Shown here: positions 50,184 through 58,993 of the stretch, piece after piece
Layout of the letters: every line of letters begins with the position of its first letter
How positions within the stretch are numbered: the first letter of the stretch is position 1
NCBI RefSeq assembly: GCF_000695685.1
Contig: NZ_JFFR01000014.1
Location: 34,077-98,076, forward strand
Direction: 5' to 3'
Origin: Vibrio fortis
GTDB lineage: Bacteria; Pseudomonadota; Gammaproteobacteria; Enterobacterales; Vibrionaceae
DNA length: 64,000 bases
The notes under the pieces: model-generated
Told to the model about the DNA's origin: nothing
Databases searched by the model: none
What the model saw: only the letters and a program-made list of their open reading frames with translations
Program-made: the position numbers and the translations under genes

Positions 50184-52337
50184 TTAGAATTGGTAATTCA
50201 GATCCAAGGTATAAGAGCGTCCAGGAGCTGGATAACGACCAACCGGACTAGTATCAATACCACGGAAGTAATAGTCTTCATCGAACAAGTTGTTAACCGC
50301 AAAGTTCATACGTAGTTTGCTGCTGTCGTCCTTGTATAGATCGGAACCTAGATTAAAGTTCCATACCATGTATGACGGTACTTTACCCGTTGCGCCCGTT
50401 GCATCTTCGGCACTCGTGTTCGCATTGTCAGAATATGACTCACTGAAGTAATAACCAGATAGCGTTGTGTCTAACTTGCTAAATGCGTAAGTCGCGTCCC
50501 AACTAAATTGATGTTTGGATGTATAAGGAAGTTGATTACCTTTGTTTGCACCCGCTTCTTCAATCGTAGCATCTAGGTAGTTATACCCAGCGCCTAGACT
50601 CAAAGCTTGAAGTGATTCAGGAGTATAACGGCCGGAAAGCTCAACACCTTGGTGCAGTGTTTTACCAATATTGTCAAAAGTTTGGGTCGCACTTTGCCAT
50701 TGAAGCTGATCTTCGAAATCGATTCGGTAAAGCGCCACATTGAAACTGGTTGATTCTTGGTTGTAACGCGCACCTAACTCGTAGTTCCATGCGAGCTCAC
50801 TGCCCTCTTCACCTTTACCACGGATGTAAGCAATCTGTGGTGCACGCAAAGATTTTTGAGCATTGGTGTATCCCACCCATTGCTCAGTAAGATGGTAAGC
50901 TACAGTCAAACCAGGTAACCATTCGGTCACTTTGTTGTTGGTCTTTTCCGCATTACCGAGGTCATTAAATGCCATATCTATTGATTCATAACGAATGCCT
51001 GGGGTTACCTTTAACACGTCATTAAACAAACCAATTTCGTTGCTTACATAGCCTGCGAATGCATCTGTATCTAAGTGCCAATCACGTGGAGTGGTCGTAG
51101 CGCCACCAGCAATCGGCGTTTGGGTAAGTTTGTAATCGATATCTTCGTTCACGTAGCGCGCGCCTACTATCCAATTTTGCGTTACGGTGTTTCCGTCAAA
51201 GTACATCGCCAATTTAGGCTCAACACCATAAACAGAAAACTCACGAGGTGAAGTACGAATATGAGTAGATGGCAATGCAGGATCCGCCCAGTGACCGCCC
51301 GCACTGTTAAAGCCCCACTGGAAGAAACGTTCAGAATGGTGACCAAAGGTTAGAATCTCAAGCTCTGAACTATCGGCAAGGTTAAGGTCATGTAGGTATT
51401 TTATGCTCCAACGCGTCGATTCACCTTGGTATTCATCATACGGTCGCTTGGATTGTGTACGATCATTTTTGTAGTCGTCTGGTGATAAAGCACCTGGCAT
51501 TTGAGTATCAGCATCATAGCGTTGGATGAATGCTTGTAGCTCTTGTGTATCACTCAGTAACCACTGCAGTTTCGCTTGGAAATTCTTCACATCGGTGTCT
51601 GAGTGTTCACGGAAACTTTCACCTTTTAAGAAGTTACCCTCAACTTGAAGTGCCAATGTATCGGTTAGCCAGCCTCCCGTGCGCAGATACAAATCATTTA
51701 AAGGAGCATCACCTTCTTCGAAAACAGTTAAACGATTGCTAACTTCAGTTTGCCATTTATGAGGAATTGGTTTGGTCACTAAGTTGATCACACCACCCAC
51801 ATTGTTTGGTCCATATTGCACAGCCGCACCGCCACGCACGATATCGATACGATCCAACATCGAAAGTGTCGCTGGGAAGATTGACTGTCCAGTATGGCCA
51901 TAAGGCGCTAGAGTCAGCGGTACACCATCCATTAGAAACTGAGCATGACCACTTCGACTCGCCTTCAAACCACGCACTGAAATGTTAGGTAGAACACCTG
52001 TGCCAGTTTCGTCTTGAACTTTAATACCAGGTACACTTTGAAACGCTTGATCAATAGAAAGTGCGCCAGTTTTCTTAATTTGTTCATGAGTAAGTACAGT
52101 ACGAGCACCTGGGTACTCTTTAACGTCTTCTAGTTCAGAATTACCAATAATACTGCCCGTTACGACAACGGTTTCCATTGTCGTGGTTTGAGCTTCATTA
52201 GCGGCAAACACGTTAGTTGAAGTCACAGAAGCAACAGCAACTGCAAGTACACTCAAACGTAGTTTATGATGCGCTTGAGTTTGCGCATTCTTGTCCAATT
52301 TCATTTGTGGGTTACCATCCAAATCTTGGTAAAGCAT
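50184..52337 (-). CDS. pvuA: TonB-dependent ferric-vibrioferrin receptor (PvuA/PvuA2)
   Basis: 717 residues. Signal region followed by a TonB box-like METVVVTG, plug domain (VPGIKVQDETGTGVLPNISVRGLKASRSGHAQFLMDGVPLTL, then DIVRGGAAVQYGPNNVGGVINLVTKP) and a 22-strand barrel ending LNYQF. FecA-like siderophore receptor in the outer membrane, powered by TonB-ExbBD. AGGAG stands 6 nt before ATG 52337; Met12 is an alternative. In V. parahaemolyticus PvuA (also called PvuA2) is one of two vibrioferrin receptors. Assigned by locus structure. Confidence 0.9.
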   Translation of the reverse strand: MLYQDLDGNPQMKLDKNAQTQAHHKLRLSVLAVAVASVTSTNVFAANEAQTTTMETVVVTGSIIGNSELEDVKEYPGARTVLTHEQIKKTGALSIDQAFQSVPGIKVQDETGTGVLPNISVRGLKASRSGHAQFLMDGVPLTLAPYGHTGQSIFPATLSMLDRIDIVRGGAAVQYGPNNVGGVINLVTKPIPHKWQTEVSNRLTVFEEGDAPLNDLYLRTGGWLTDTLALQVEGNFLKGESFREHSDTDVKNFQAKLQWLLSDTQELQAFIQRYDADTQMPGALSPDDYKNDRTQSKRPYDEYQGESTRWSIKYLHDLNLADSSELEILTFGHHSERFFQWGFNSAGGHWADPALPSTHIRTSPREFSVYGVEPKLAMYFDGNTVTQNWIVGARYVNEDIDYKLTQTPIAGGATTTPRDWHLDTDAFAGYVSNEIGLFNDVLKVTPGIRYESIDMAFNDLGNAEKTNNKVTEWLPGLTVAYHLTEQWVGYTNAQKSLRAPQIAYIRGKGEEGSELAWNYELGARYNQESTSFNVALYRIDFEDQLQWQSATQTFDNIGKTLHQGVELSGRYTPESLQALSLGAGYNYLDATIEEAGANKGNQLPYTSKHQFSWDATYAFSKLDTTLSGYYFSESYSDNANTSAEDATGATGKVPSYMVWNFNLGSDLYKDDSSKLRMNFAVNNLFDEDYYFRGIDTSPVGRYPAPGRSYTLDLNYQF

Positions 52338-52415
52338 GGAGATCTCCTAAGTAGGCAGGTTAGGGTCAAAGCTTTATATTTCTTCATAGTTAACTCTGAC
52401 CCTTTGGGCTAAAAC

Positions 52416-52431
52416 GACCTAAAATAAGGTC
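52416..52431 (-). other. Intercistronic hairpins between psuA and pvuA
   Basis: On the minus strand GACCT/AGGTC with a 6-nt loop is followed by GTTTTAG, a weak terminator-like element. A second pair, AGGGTCA (52362-52368) and TGACCCT (52397-52403), lies just downstream. They could tune pvuA expression relative to psuA. Confidence 0.4.
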
Positions 52432-52480
52432 AACTATTCGCTAATTAGCGGAAAAAATAGCTGTAGAATTGAGCTAACTA

Positions 52481-54517
52481 TTAGAACTGGTATCCGTAGC
52501 TAAGCATGAATTCAGCAGGTGCGCCGTTTCCAATCTGGTTGGTGCCAGACGTACCGTTGGTTGCACCCAAAATGTATTTTTCATCAAAAACGTTGTAAGC
52601 ATTCGCTTGAACTTTATGACGCCCCGTAGTGTATGCAGCCATCAAATCGACTGTGGTGTAGTCACCTAAAGCGACGGCTTCATTGTTACCTGCATAACGG
52701 TCGCCAACGTATTTAACACCACCACCTAAGCGCCAGTTATCGTCTAGCTGGTAGGTACTCCAAAGTGAGAACAAGTGATCAGATACGTCGTTTGGCTTCT
52801 TACCTGTATCTTTGTCTTCTGCATCAAGGTAGCTATACCCAACCGATACATCCCATTGAGTTGTAATCTGACCGCGAGCTTCTAGCTCGATACCTTTGTG
52901 ACGCGCTTCAATCTTGCTAATTACGTCACCATTGGTATCGGTTTGAGGTTGCTCTTGATCAATTTGGAAGATCGCAGCGTTGAGCATCAGTGCGTTGTCT
53001 AGCAAATAAGCTTTTGCACCTATTTCTTGAAGATCTGTATGGAAAAATTCCGCTAGCTTGGGATTGATATAGATTCCTGAATAAGGCAACTGCCATGAAC
53101 GAGCTAAGCTTGCATACATAGACATATCATCGGTAAGGCGATAAACCAGACCACCACGGTAGCTTACTTTGTTGTCGTCAAGGTTCTCTTTAGCAGCACC
53201 TGCCTTTTGTTGTTCAAGCTCCATCGAGTCGTAACGCACATTACCAATCAACGAAAGATCACCTAAGGTGTAAACGTCTTGAACGTAAACGCCGGTAGTC
53301 GTTGTTGTATTGTCGCGGAAAGGCTTGAAGCCAGGATCGGGCGTAGGGCCCACTACAGGGTTGTAAATGTCTTGAGATGGAAGCGTTTTGTCACTGGCTA
53401 GGACAAGGTCAATATTAATCTGGTTGAAATCCGCGCCTATCATCATCTGATTAGAATCGGTTTCCCAAACGAGTTCCGATTGCAATGTAGTCGTGGTACG
53501 TGGGTCGTAGCCAAAATTATTCACGGTTTGAGAGACTTGATCGCCTGTCACCGTTCCTTGACGAGTACCCTTTTGTTCCAGCTCAATATGGTTGTATGCT
53601 GCACGGTTTGTCCATACCCAGTCACTGTTTAGACGCCATTCATAATTTATTGCAACTCGGAGGCTATCAGATTCTTGATAATCGTTAGTACCGCCATAAA
53701 AAGTGCTTTCAGAAACGTCAACAGGTTTACCATCCTTTGACGGAACGCCACGATACGGAACTAACTCTTGGTGAGCGTATTCGACATCGAGATCAATAAT
53801 GTGTCCGTCAGAAGGCATCACTCGAATCGTTGGGGCTATAAAGAAATCATTGGAATCAACATGATCGACATAAGAATCTGCTTGACGATGCTCTACATTG
53901 ATACGGCCATTAACCTTGTCTGAAAGCGCCATAGAGCTATCAAGCTGCCCTACAAATTGGCTATTGCTACCAACACTGCCTTTGACACTGGTGAAGTTAT
54001 CACCGTTAGCACGTTTCGTGACTAGATTGATGATACCACCAGCAGAACCTCGACCATAAAGTGCACCAGCAGGGCCTTTGACGACTTCAACACGCTCGAT
54101 ATTTGCTAGGCTTCGATAAGACTGTAAAGTCCCGTCGTCACGCATCCCATCGCGATACATATCATTAAGCGCATCAAAACCACGAATGACAAATTGGTCT
54201 CGACTCCCTTCGCCGAGGGTATTATTTACACCTGCAACACCATCGAGTGCATCCACTAAACGTACCGCTCCGCGGTCTTCCATTTCAGTCTTAGTAACCA
54301 CTGACACGGCCTGTGGCACGTCTAGCCATTCAACATCCGTTTTGGTACCAGACTGAGGCATATGTTCCGCATATCCTTCGTATTGATGTCCGATAACTTG
54401 TAGCGTTTCGTCCGCTACAACTTGTTCTTTTGCGCTTACAGCTGGTACGACAGTTACACTCGCAAGCACTCCGCCAATAGCCAGAGCTAGTGGAGATAGG
54501 GGCATTCTTATGTTCAT
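52481..54517 (-). CDS. psuA: TonB-dependent ferric-siderophore receptor (PsuA/PvuA1)
   Basis: 678 residues. Signal peptide (MNIRMPLSPLALAIGGVLASVTVVPAVSA), TonB-box region DETLQVIGHQ, plug with GVAGVNNTLGEGSRDQFVIRGFDALNDMYRDGMRDDG and VEVVKGPAGALYGRGSAGGIINLVTKRA, then a barrel ending LSYGYQF. FhuE/FpvA-like siderophore receptor. First gene of the leftward uptake operon. In V. parahaemolyticus this gene (psuA, later pvuA1) encodes the second vibrioferrin receptor, TonB2-dependent. Fur-box-like site 41 bp upstream. Confidence 0.9.
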   Translation of the reverse strand: MNIRMPLSPLALAIGGVLASVTVVPAVSAKEQVVADETLQVIGHQYEGYAEHMPQSGTKTDVEWLDVPQAVSVVTKTEMEDRGAVRLVDALDGVAGVNNTLGEGSRDQFVIRGFDALNDMYRDGMRDDGTLQSYRSLANIERVEVVKGPAGALYGRGSAGGIINLVTKRANGDNFTSVKGSVGSNSQFVGQLDSSMALSDKVNGRINVEHRQADSYVDHVDSNDFFIAPTIRVMPSDGHIIDLDVEYAHQELVPYRGVPSKDGKPVDVSESTFYGGTNDYQESDSLRVAINYEWRLNSDWVWTNRAAYNHIELEQKGTRQGTVTGDQVSQTVNNFGYDPRTTTTLQSELVWETDSNQMMIGADFNQINIDLVLASDKTLPSQDIYNPVVGPTPDPGFKPFRDNTTTTTGVYVQDVYTLGDLSLIGNVRYDSMELEQQKAGAAKENLDDNKVSYRGGLVYRLTDDMSMYASLARSWQLPYSGIYINPKLAEFFHTDLQEIGAKAYLLDNALMLNAAIFQIDQEQPQTDTNGDVISKIEARHKGIELEARGQITTQWDVSVGYSYLDAEDKDTGKKPNDVSDHLFSLWSTYQLDDNWRLGGGVKYVGDRYAGNNEAVALGDYTTVDLMAAYTTGRHKVQANAYNVFDEKYILGATNGTSGTNQIGNGAPAEFMLSYGYQF

Positions 54518-54557
54518 TTGTTAATTCCGTTTTTGTTTATAAAACCACTACGGTGCG

Positions 54558-54576
54558 AATGAAAACAAATATCATT
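54558..54576. promoter_or_regulatory. Fur-box-like site in the pvs/pvu divergent promoter
   Basis: AATGAAAACAAATATCATT, 19 bp with ATGA...TCAT arms, close to the Fur consensus in its AT-rich imperfect dyad. It lies 41 bp upstream of psuA. ATATTTGC occurs twice just downstream (about 54579 and 54605). The locus is Fur-repressed in V. parahaemolyticus, which fits. Confidence 0.55.
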
Positions 54577-54758
54577 TATATTTGCAATATATATTTTTTC
54601 ATCTATATTTGCTTAGCAATATGCAACAACGCTAATGACATAACAGTCAATAAAAACAATAACATAGCGATTAATGCCTTCTTATAAATCAAAAAAAGGC
54701 AATTTGAAGCACCTTGTGAGCGGGCAATAAAAAACATTTGGAAAATTAGGAAAGCCCC

Positions 54759-55970
54759 ATGAAATCTACGATTATTATCGTAAGCCATGTCGTGAATGAT
54801 GCGGTCATTCACGGCTTCGTACCGACAGCAAAAGCGATGGGCCTTCGCGTCATTTTGATCACGGATCACAAACTCAGCCACCTAAGAGTGAGTAACGATG
54901 ACGAGCGTTTTAGCCCTGACGCAATTCTTGAGTGTGATGTATTTAATCCTCTCGAACTTATCGAGACCATCACAGAAGAAAACATAAAACCGAGTGCTGT
55001 TTTTAGTAACAGTGATCACTTGCAAACTTCGACCGCTATCTGCGCTCAGTTCTTTGGTCTACCGGCAAAAGATTGGACCGTAACGTTGCAAGCAAAGAAC
55101 AAGCACCTCACTCGTCAAGTACTGAATGAAAAGTCTCTTCCCAATGTCCAAAGTGAATTGCTATATCGTGACACCGATTCTGCGTTTGATTTTACTTTTC
55201 CTGTCGTCGCCAAGCCTAAAGAAGGTGTGGCAAGCATAGACGTCCAACGTTGTAACTCTAAAAGTGAGCTAGAAAGTTATTGCGAGCGCTTTTGGCAGAA
55301 ACACCCGACTAGCCCAATCTTGGTTGAAGATTTTTTGCAGGGTCCGCTGATCACTTTAGAAACCTTGGGAGACGGAGAAAGCTTAACTGCACTAGGTGGG
55401 TTTGATGTAGAGCTCTCAGAACCTCCGTTCTTTATTGAAACTGCTGCGACTTGGAATGGCGGCAACAGCACTCAATTCAAGAATGAGTGTGTGAGACAGT
55501 TGCAGGTATTTGGCGTAGGCTTCGGTGTTTGTCACAGTGAATTTATTATCACAAAGTTAGGCCCAGTATTAGTTGAAATCAACTATCGCAGTATTGGAGA
55601 TGGTCGTGAGTTCCTACTCGACAATCTAAGTGGTGGAAAGTGGTTCAGCACCATCTTAAGTCTGCACCTCGGCAGCAAGCTAGATCCTTCATTCCAAATA
55701 AGTGGCAGTGCAAATGTCCACTATGTTGTGGCGAAGCAGAGTGGTGTCATCGAGGGGACATCTACGTCTTTCATTCATCAAGATGGCGATGTTGTCACAC
55801 AGCAGCAGGTACTCAAACACCCTGGTGAGACCTTTCTACAAAGCTTTTCCAACAAAGATTACTTAGCACGAATTTCTATAGCATCACCGTCAGGACAAAG
55901 TTTAGATGCTGCTCTTCAACGCACTATTTCTCGCTTCAATCTAACGTCAAACAGTGAGGTGAACGCATGA
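54759..55970 (+). CDS. pvsA: PvsA, ATP-grasp ligase of vibrioferrin synthesis
   Basis: 403 residues. ATP-grasp fold: FPVVAKPKEGVASIDVQRCNSK (about 147-168) is the lysine/glycine-rich ATP-binding part and PILVEDFLQGPLITLETLGDGE (about 186-207) the metal-binding segment; VLVEINYRSIGDGREF near 270 holds the Asn/Glu of the Mg2+ site. It joins carboxylate and amine precursors of vibrioferrin (which contains alanine, ethanolamine, citrate and 2-oxoglutarate parts). First gene of pvsABCDE; AGGAAAG before ATG. Overlaps pvsB by 4 nt. Confidence 0.9.
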   Translation: MKSTIIIVSHVVNDAVIHGFVPTAKAMGLRVILITDHKLSHLRVSNDDERFSPDAILECDVFNPLELIETITEENIKPSAVFSNSDHLQTSTAICAQFFGLPAKDWTVTLQAKNKHLTRQVLNEKSLPNVQSELLYRDTDSAFDFTFPVVAKPKEGVASIDVQRCNSKSELESYCERFWQKHPTSPILVEDFLQGPLITLETLGDGESLTALGGFDVELSEPPFFIETAATWNGGNSTQFKNECVRQLQVFGVGFGVCHSEFIITKLGPVLVEINYRSIGDGREFLLDNLSGGKWFSTILSLHLGSKLDPSFQISGSANVHYVVAKQSGVIEGTSTSFIHQDGDVVTQQQVLKHPGETFLQSFSNKDYLARISIASPSGQSLDAALQRTISRFNLTSNSEVNA

Positions 55971-57778
55971 GTTGCAACGCTTCATACCTAACCCAGCGAC
56001 TAATCGATACGTGCCTTCGTGAAGACCTATTCGGCTTAGTGTCTAAAAGTCAGTTCACAGCCAAAGCGCCTGCCAGCATTACAATTTCGAATTACCTGGG
56101 TGAACAAATATGGGCTATCTTTGCCCATTCTGATTTCACGCTTTACTTACCCGTCACTCCAAGTTACTACATGCAACGCTGGGTATACGGTTCTCCAAAT
56201 GGGGTAGATGGTAGTGGTTGGCTAATCCAGAAAAAGGGCCAGTTTGAACTTCAGCATGACTATCATGATTGGATTCAATTACTAAAAACGTGTGCACATG
56301 AAAGCTCCCACCCATTGCTAGATGGTTACTTACAAGAACTCGAATGTGCAGAGGCACACAAAGCACTATGTGATAACGCTTTCCAACAACATTCTGAGTC
56401 ATTGATGCAGCCGATTTCTCAGTTGAAGCATTGGAACCAAAAATTACTGCGCGCTGATCAAATCGCGTCTTACCTTGATCACCCTTATTATCCAACCGCT
56501 CGCGCAAAATTTGGTTTGAGTGATACAGATCTCGAGAAATATGCGCCAGAGTTTACACAAAGCTTTACTCTGCGTTGGCTAGCGATTGATAAGTCACTTG
56601 TCACTTTGACCAGTTCGCAGCCATCATGCTGGCCAACCATGGAGCAAGTGGGTCTACCGGGCGACTTTGCTCTGAGTCATCATTTATTCCCAGCACACCC
56701 TTTAACACTGCAAAGCCTTGAGCCTCTTCCAGAAGGTATTATTGAAGCCCCTACTCCATACCTTGATGTTACACCTACACTATCGGTACGCACCGTTGTC
56801 GTGAATTCTGCACCACATATTCACATCAAAGTACCGCTTATCATGCGTTCTCTAGGCACCAAAAACATTCGCTTAATCAAGCCTTCAACTCTTTATGATG
56901 GACACTGGTTTGAACGCCTATTAACGCACTTAGAGCAAAATGATGCCGACTTACAAGGCACGCTATTTCATTGCAATGAGAAACACGGTGGACACGTAGG
57001 AGATGACAAGAGCTTCGCTTACATCGTACGTGAATATCCATTGAACCATTCGCAAGACAAAGCACTCGTTCCCGTTGCCGCGTTGGCTAGCCCAATGCCC
57101 GATGGCCGCTTATTCTTAGAGCACCTCGCCGAACAGTATTATCACAATGACACGTTAGCTTGGTTTAAGGATTACGTTGACCTACTTTCAAAAGTACATC
57201 TGAGATTGTGGCTTCAATACGGCATTGCATTGGAGTCCAACCAACAGAACGCCATTATCGCGTTCGATGGACATGGAAACATGACCTTAGCGATGAAGGA
57301 CAATGATGCAGCGCGGATTTGGCCCGAGCGATTTAAAAACTTCGAACACCTCTCACCGGTTAAGTGCGAACAATTGCTGGATCAGCGTATAAAAGTAGGT
57401 GATGAACTGGCTCTTGGTCAGATGTTCACTACCATCACGTTACAACTCGATATTGCGGCGATTGTTGAAGCAATGGCCGCACAAGCTATTGCGCCATCGG
57501 CTGACCTTTACAAAATAGTGGCAACTAGCCTTTCTCAACAGCTAGAGCAACTTAGTAATCAAGGTCACGACGTAACACTAGCCAACAAGATGCTATTTGA
57601 ATCACCGAACCTGTACGCCAAGTATTTATTGAGTTCAGGCAGTTTGCTCTCGAAAGAAGCCTCCGGTGCTAGCGATATCAATAAATTTTATGGGTTATCG
57701 GCTCCGAACTTCTTACTACTTACCAGTGAAGAAGCACAACACGCTTACTTAGAATCCATCAAACAGAGCGTGAACTAA
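55967..57778 (+). CDS. pvsB: PvsB, NIS siderophore synthetase (IucA/IucC family)
   Basis: 603 residues, normal for IucA/IucC enzymes. Characteristic stretches: HPYYPTARAKFGLSD (about 166-180, KxGxS-like ATP site), LPGDFALSHHLFPAHPLTLQSLEP (about 227-250), TLSVRTVVVNSAPHIHIKVPLIM (about 267-289, TSSxRT-like) and LWLQYGIALESNQQNAIIAFDGHGNM (about 418-443). It activates a carboxylate of citrate or a partner with ATP and forms an ester/amide with amine or alcohol, in the cytoplasm. ATGA overlap with pvsA shows coupling. Confidence 0.93.
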   Translation: MSCNASYLTQRLIDTCLREDLFGLVSKSQFTAKAPASITISNYLGEQIWAIFAHSDFTLYLPVTPSYYMQRWVYGSPNGVDGSGWLIQKKGQFELQHDYHDWIQLLKTCAHESSHPLLDGYLQELECAEAHKALCDNAFQQHSESLMQPISQLKHWNQKLLRADQIASYLDHPYYPTARAKFGLSDTDLEKYAPEFTQSFTLRWLAIDKSLVTLTSSQPSCWPTMEQVGLPGDFALSHHLFPAHPLTLQSLEPLPEGIIEAPTPYLDVTPTLSVRTVVVNSAPHIHIKVPLIMRSLGTKNIRLIKPSTLYDGHWFERLLTHLEQNDADLQGTLFHCNEKHGGHVGDDKSFAYIVREYPLNHSQDKALVPVAALASPMPDGRLFLEHLAEQYYHNDTLAWFKDYVDLLSKVHLRLWLQYGIALESNQQNAIIAFDGHGNMTLAMKDNDAARIWPERFKNFEHLSPVKCEQLLDQRIKVGDELALGQMFTTITLQLDIAAIVEAMAAQAIAPSADLYKIVATSLSQQLEQLSNQGHDVTLANKMLFESPNLYAKYLLSSGSLLSKEASGASDINKFYGLSAPNFLLLTSEEAQHAYLESIKQSVN

Positions 57779-57784
57779 CCCACC

Positions 57785-58993
57785 ATGACCAGACTCATTT
57801 ATTGTGTGCTGCTCTGCCACTTCATCGCGGCATTTGCAGCCTTAGGTATGCCTCTGTTTTTACCTATGGTGTTACCGACACTTGGCGCACATATCGATTC
57901 AGATTGGGCAGGCATTTTATTTATTTTGCCAACCTTTTGTACTGCGTTAGCTGCGCGGTTTTGGGGGCAGTTTGCTGATAAATTTGGCAAACGTCGCTCT
58001 CTATTACGAGCACAGCTAGGGCTTGCCGCAGGGTTCGCTCTGTGTGGTTTGGCAGATAACCTAACGATGTTTGTGTTTGGTCTTATTGTTCAAGGAACCT
58101 TTGGCGGCACTATGGCCGCTTCGAATAGCTACCTATCAAGTCAGATTAAAGACGCAAAGACCCTCGGCACTTCACTGAATAAGACTCAGCTTTCTGCACG
58201 TTTAGCGTTGATCGTCGCGCCCATCGGCCTAGGTTGGACATTATCAGACACAAGCCCGCTGAATGCGTATCTGTGGTTGTCTGCCTTACCCTTGTTAGCA
58301 TTGGCAATCACGCTCACGCTCCCTGCTGATCACTTAGTGAAATCGGATGCAGAGAAAAAAGCAAAAGACCAGATAACGAGTCAAAGAGAACAAACAACAC
58401 ACACGCCGTTACACAACCTCTACTGGGTGTTCGGTGCACAGTTCTGCTTTGCTTTTTCGATGGTCGTCACTTTCCCCTATTTCTCACCTTTTGTGCAGCA
58501 ATACGGAGTGACAAACCAAGCGTGGATAGGCTTTTTATACGCCCTCCCACACGGTGTTTATTTACTCTTTGCCGGAAAGATTCATCTGTTTTCAGAATGG
58601 CTCAACCGTCGTCATCCGCTTGCTACTTTATACCTTGGTTTTGGCTTGATCTCAGTCAGTACAGCGATGCACCTAATACCTGACCAAACAACGCTGATCA
58701 TCGCTCGAGTTGTTTTTGGACTTGGTATGGTCTGTTGCTACCAAGGGCTACATCAAGCTTTAGCCAACCAAATCGACCGACAACAAAGTGGCAAGATATT
58801 TTCGCGCTTTGATGCCATGTCTAAATGGGGGGGTGTTGCAGCAGGGTTAAGCGCGTCTTTTATATCAAGCTTGGGATGGCTTGAGGTTCCTTTCTTACTT
58901 TCTACTTTGATCAGCTTTAGTACTGCTATCGCAATGATCATTCTTTCAAAATTTGGACATCGACATGTTAAACAATCATTCATATCCAACTGA
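57785..58993 (+). CDS. pvsC: PvsC, MFS vibrioferrin exporter
   Basis: 402 residues, twelve hydrophobic segments. Loop 2-3 motif GQFADKFGKRRSLLRAQL (about 63-80) typical of drug/siderophore MFS exporters. Weak Shine-Dalgarno (CCCACC), 6 bp after pvsB stop, so likely coupled. PvsC exports vibrioferrin across the inner membrane in V. parahaemolyticus. The 3' end overlaps pvsD by 29 bp in another frame. Confidence 0.9.
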   Translation: MTRLIYCVLLCHFIAAFAALGMPLFLPMVLPTLGAHIDSDWAGILFILPTFCTALAARFWGQFADKFGKRRSLLRAQLGLAAGFALCGLADNLTMFVFGLIVQGTFGGTMAASNSYLSSQIKDAKTLGTSLNKTQLSARLALIVAPIGLGWTLSDTSPLNAYLWLSALPLLALAITLTLPADHLVKSDAEKKAKDQITSQREQTTHTPLHNLYWVFGAQFCFAFSMVVTFPYFSPFVQQYGVTNQAWIGFLYALPHGVYLLFAGKIHLFSEWLNRRHPLATLYLGFGLISVSTAMHLIPDQTTLIIARVVFGLGMVCCYQGLHQALANQIDRQQSGKIFSRFDAMSKWGGVAAGLSASFISSLGWLEVPFLLSTLISFSTAIAMIILSKFGHRHVKQSFISN

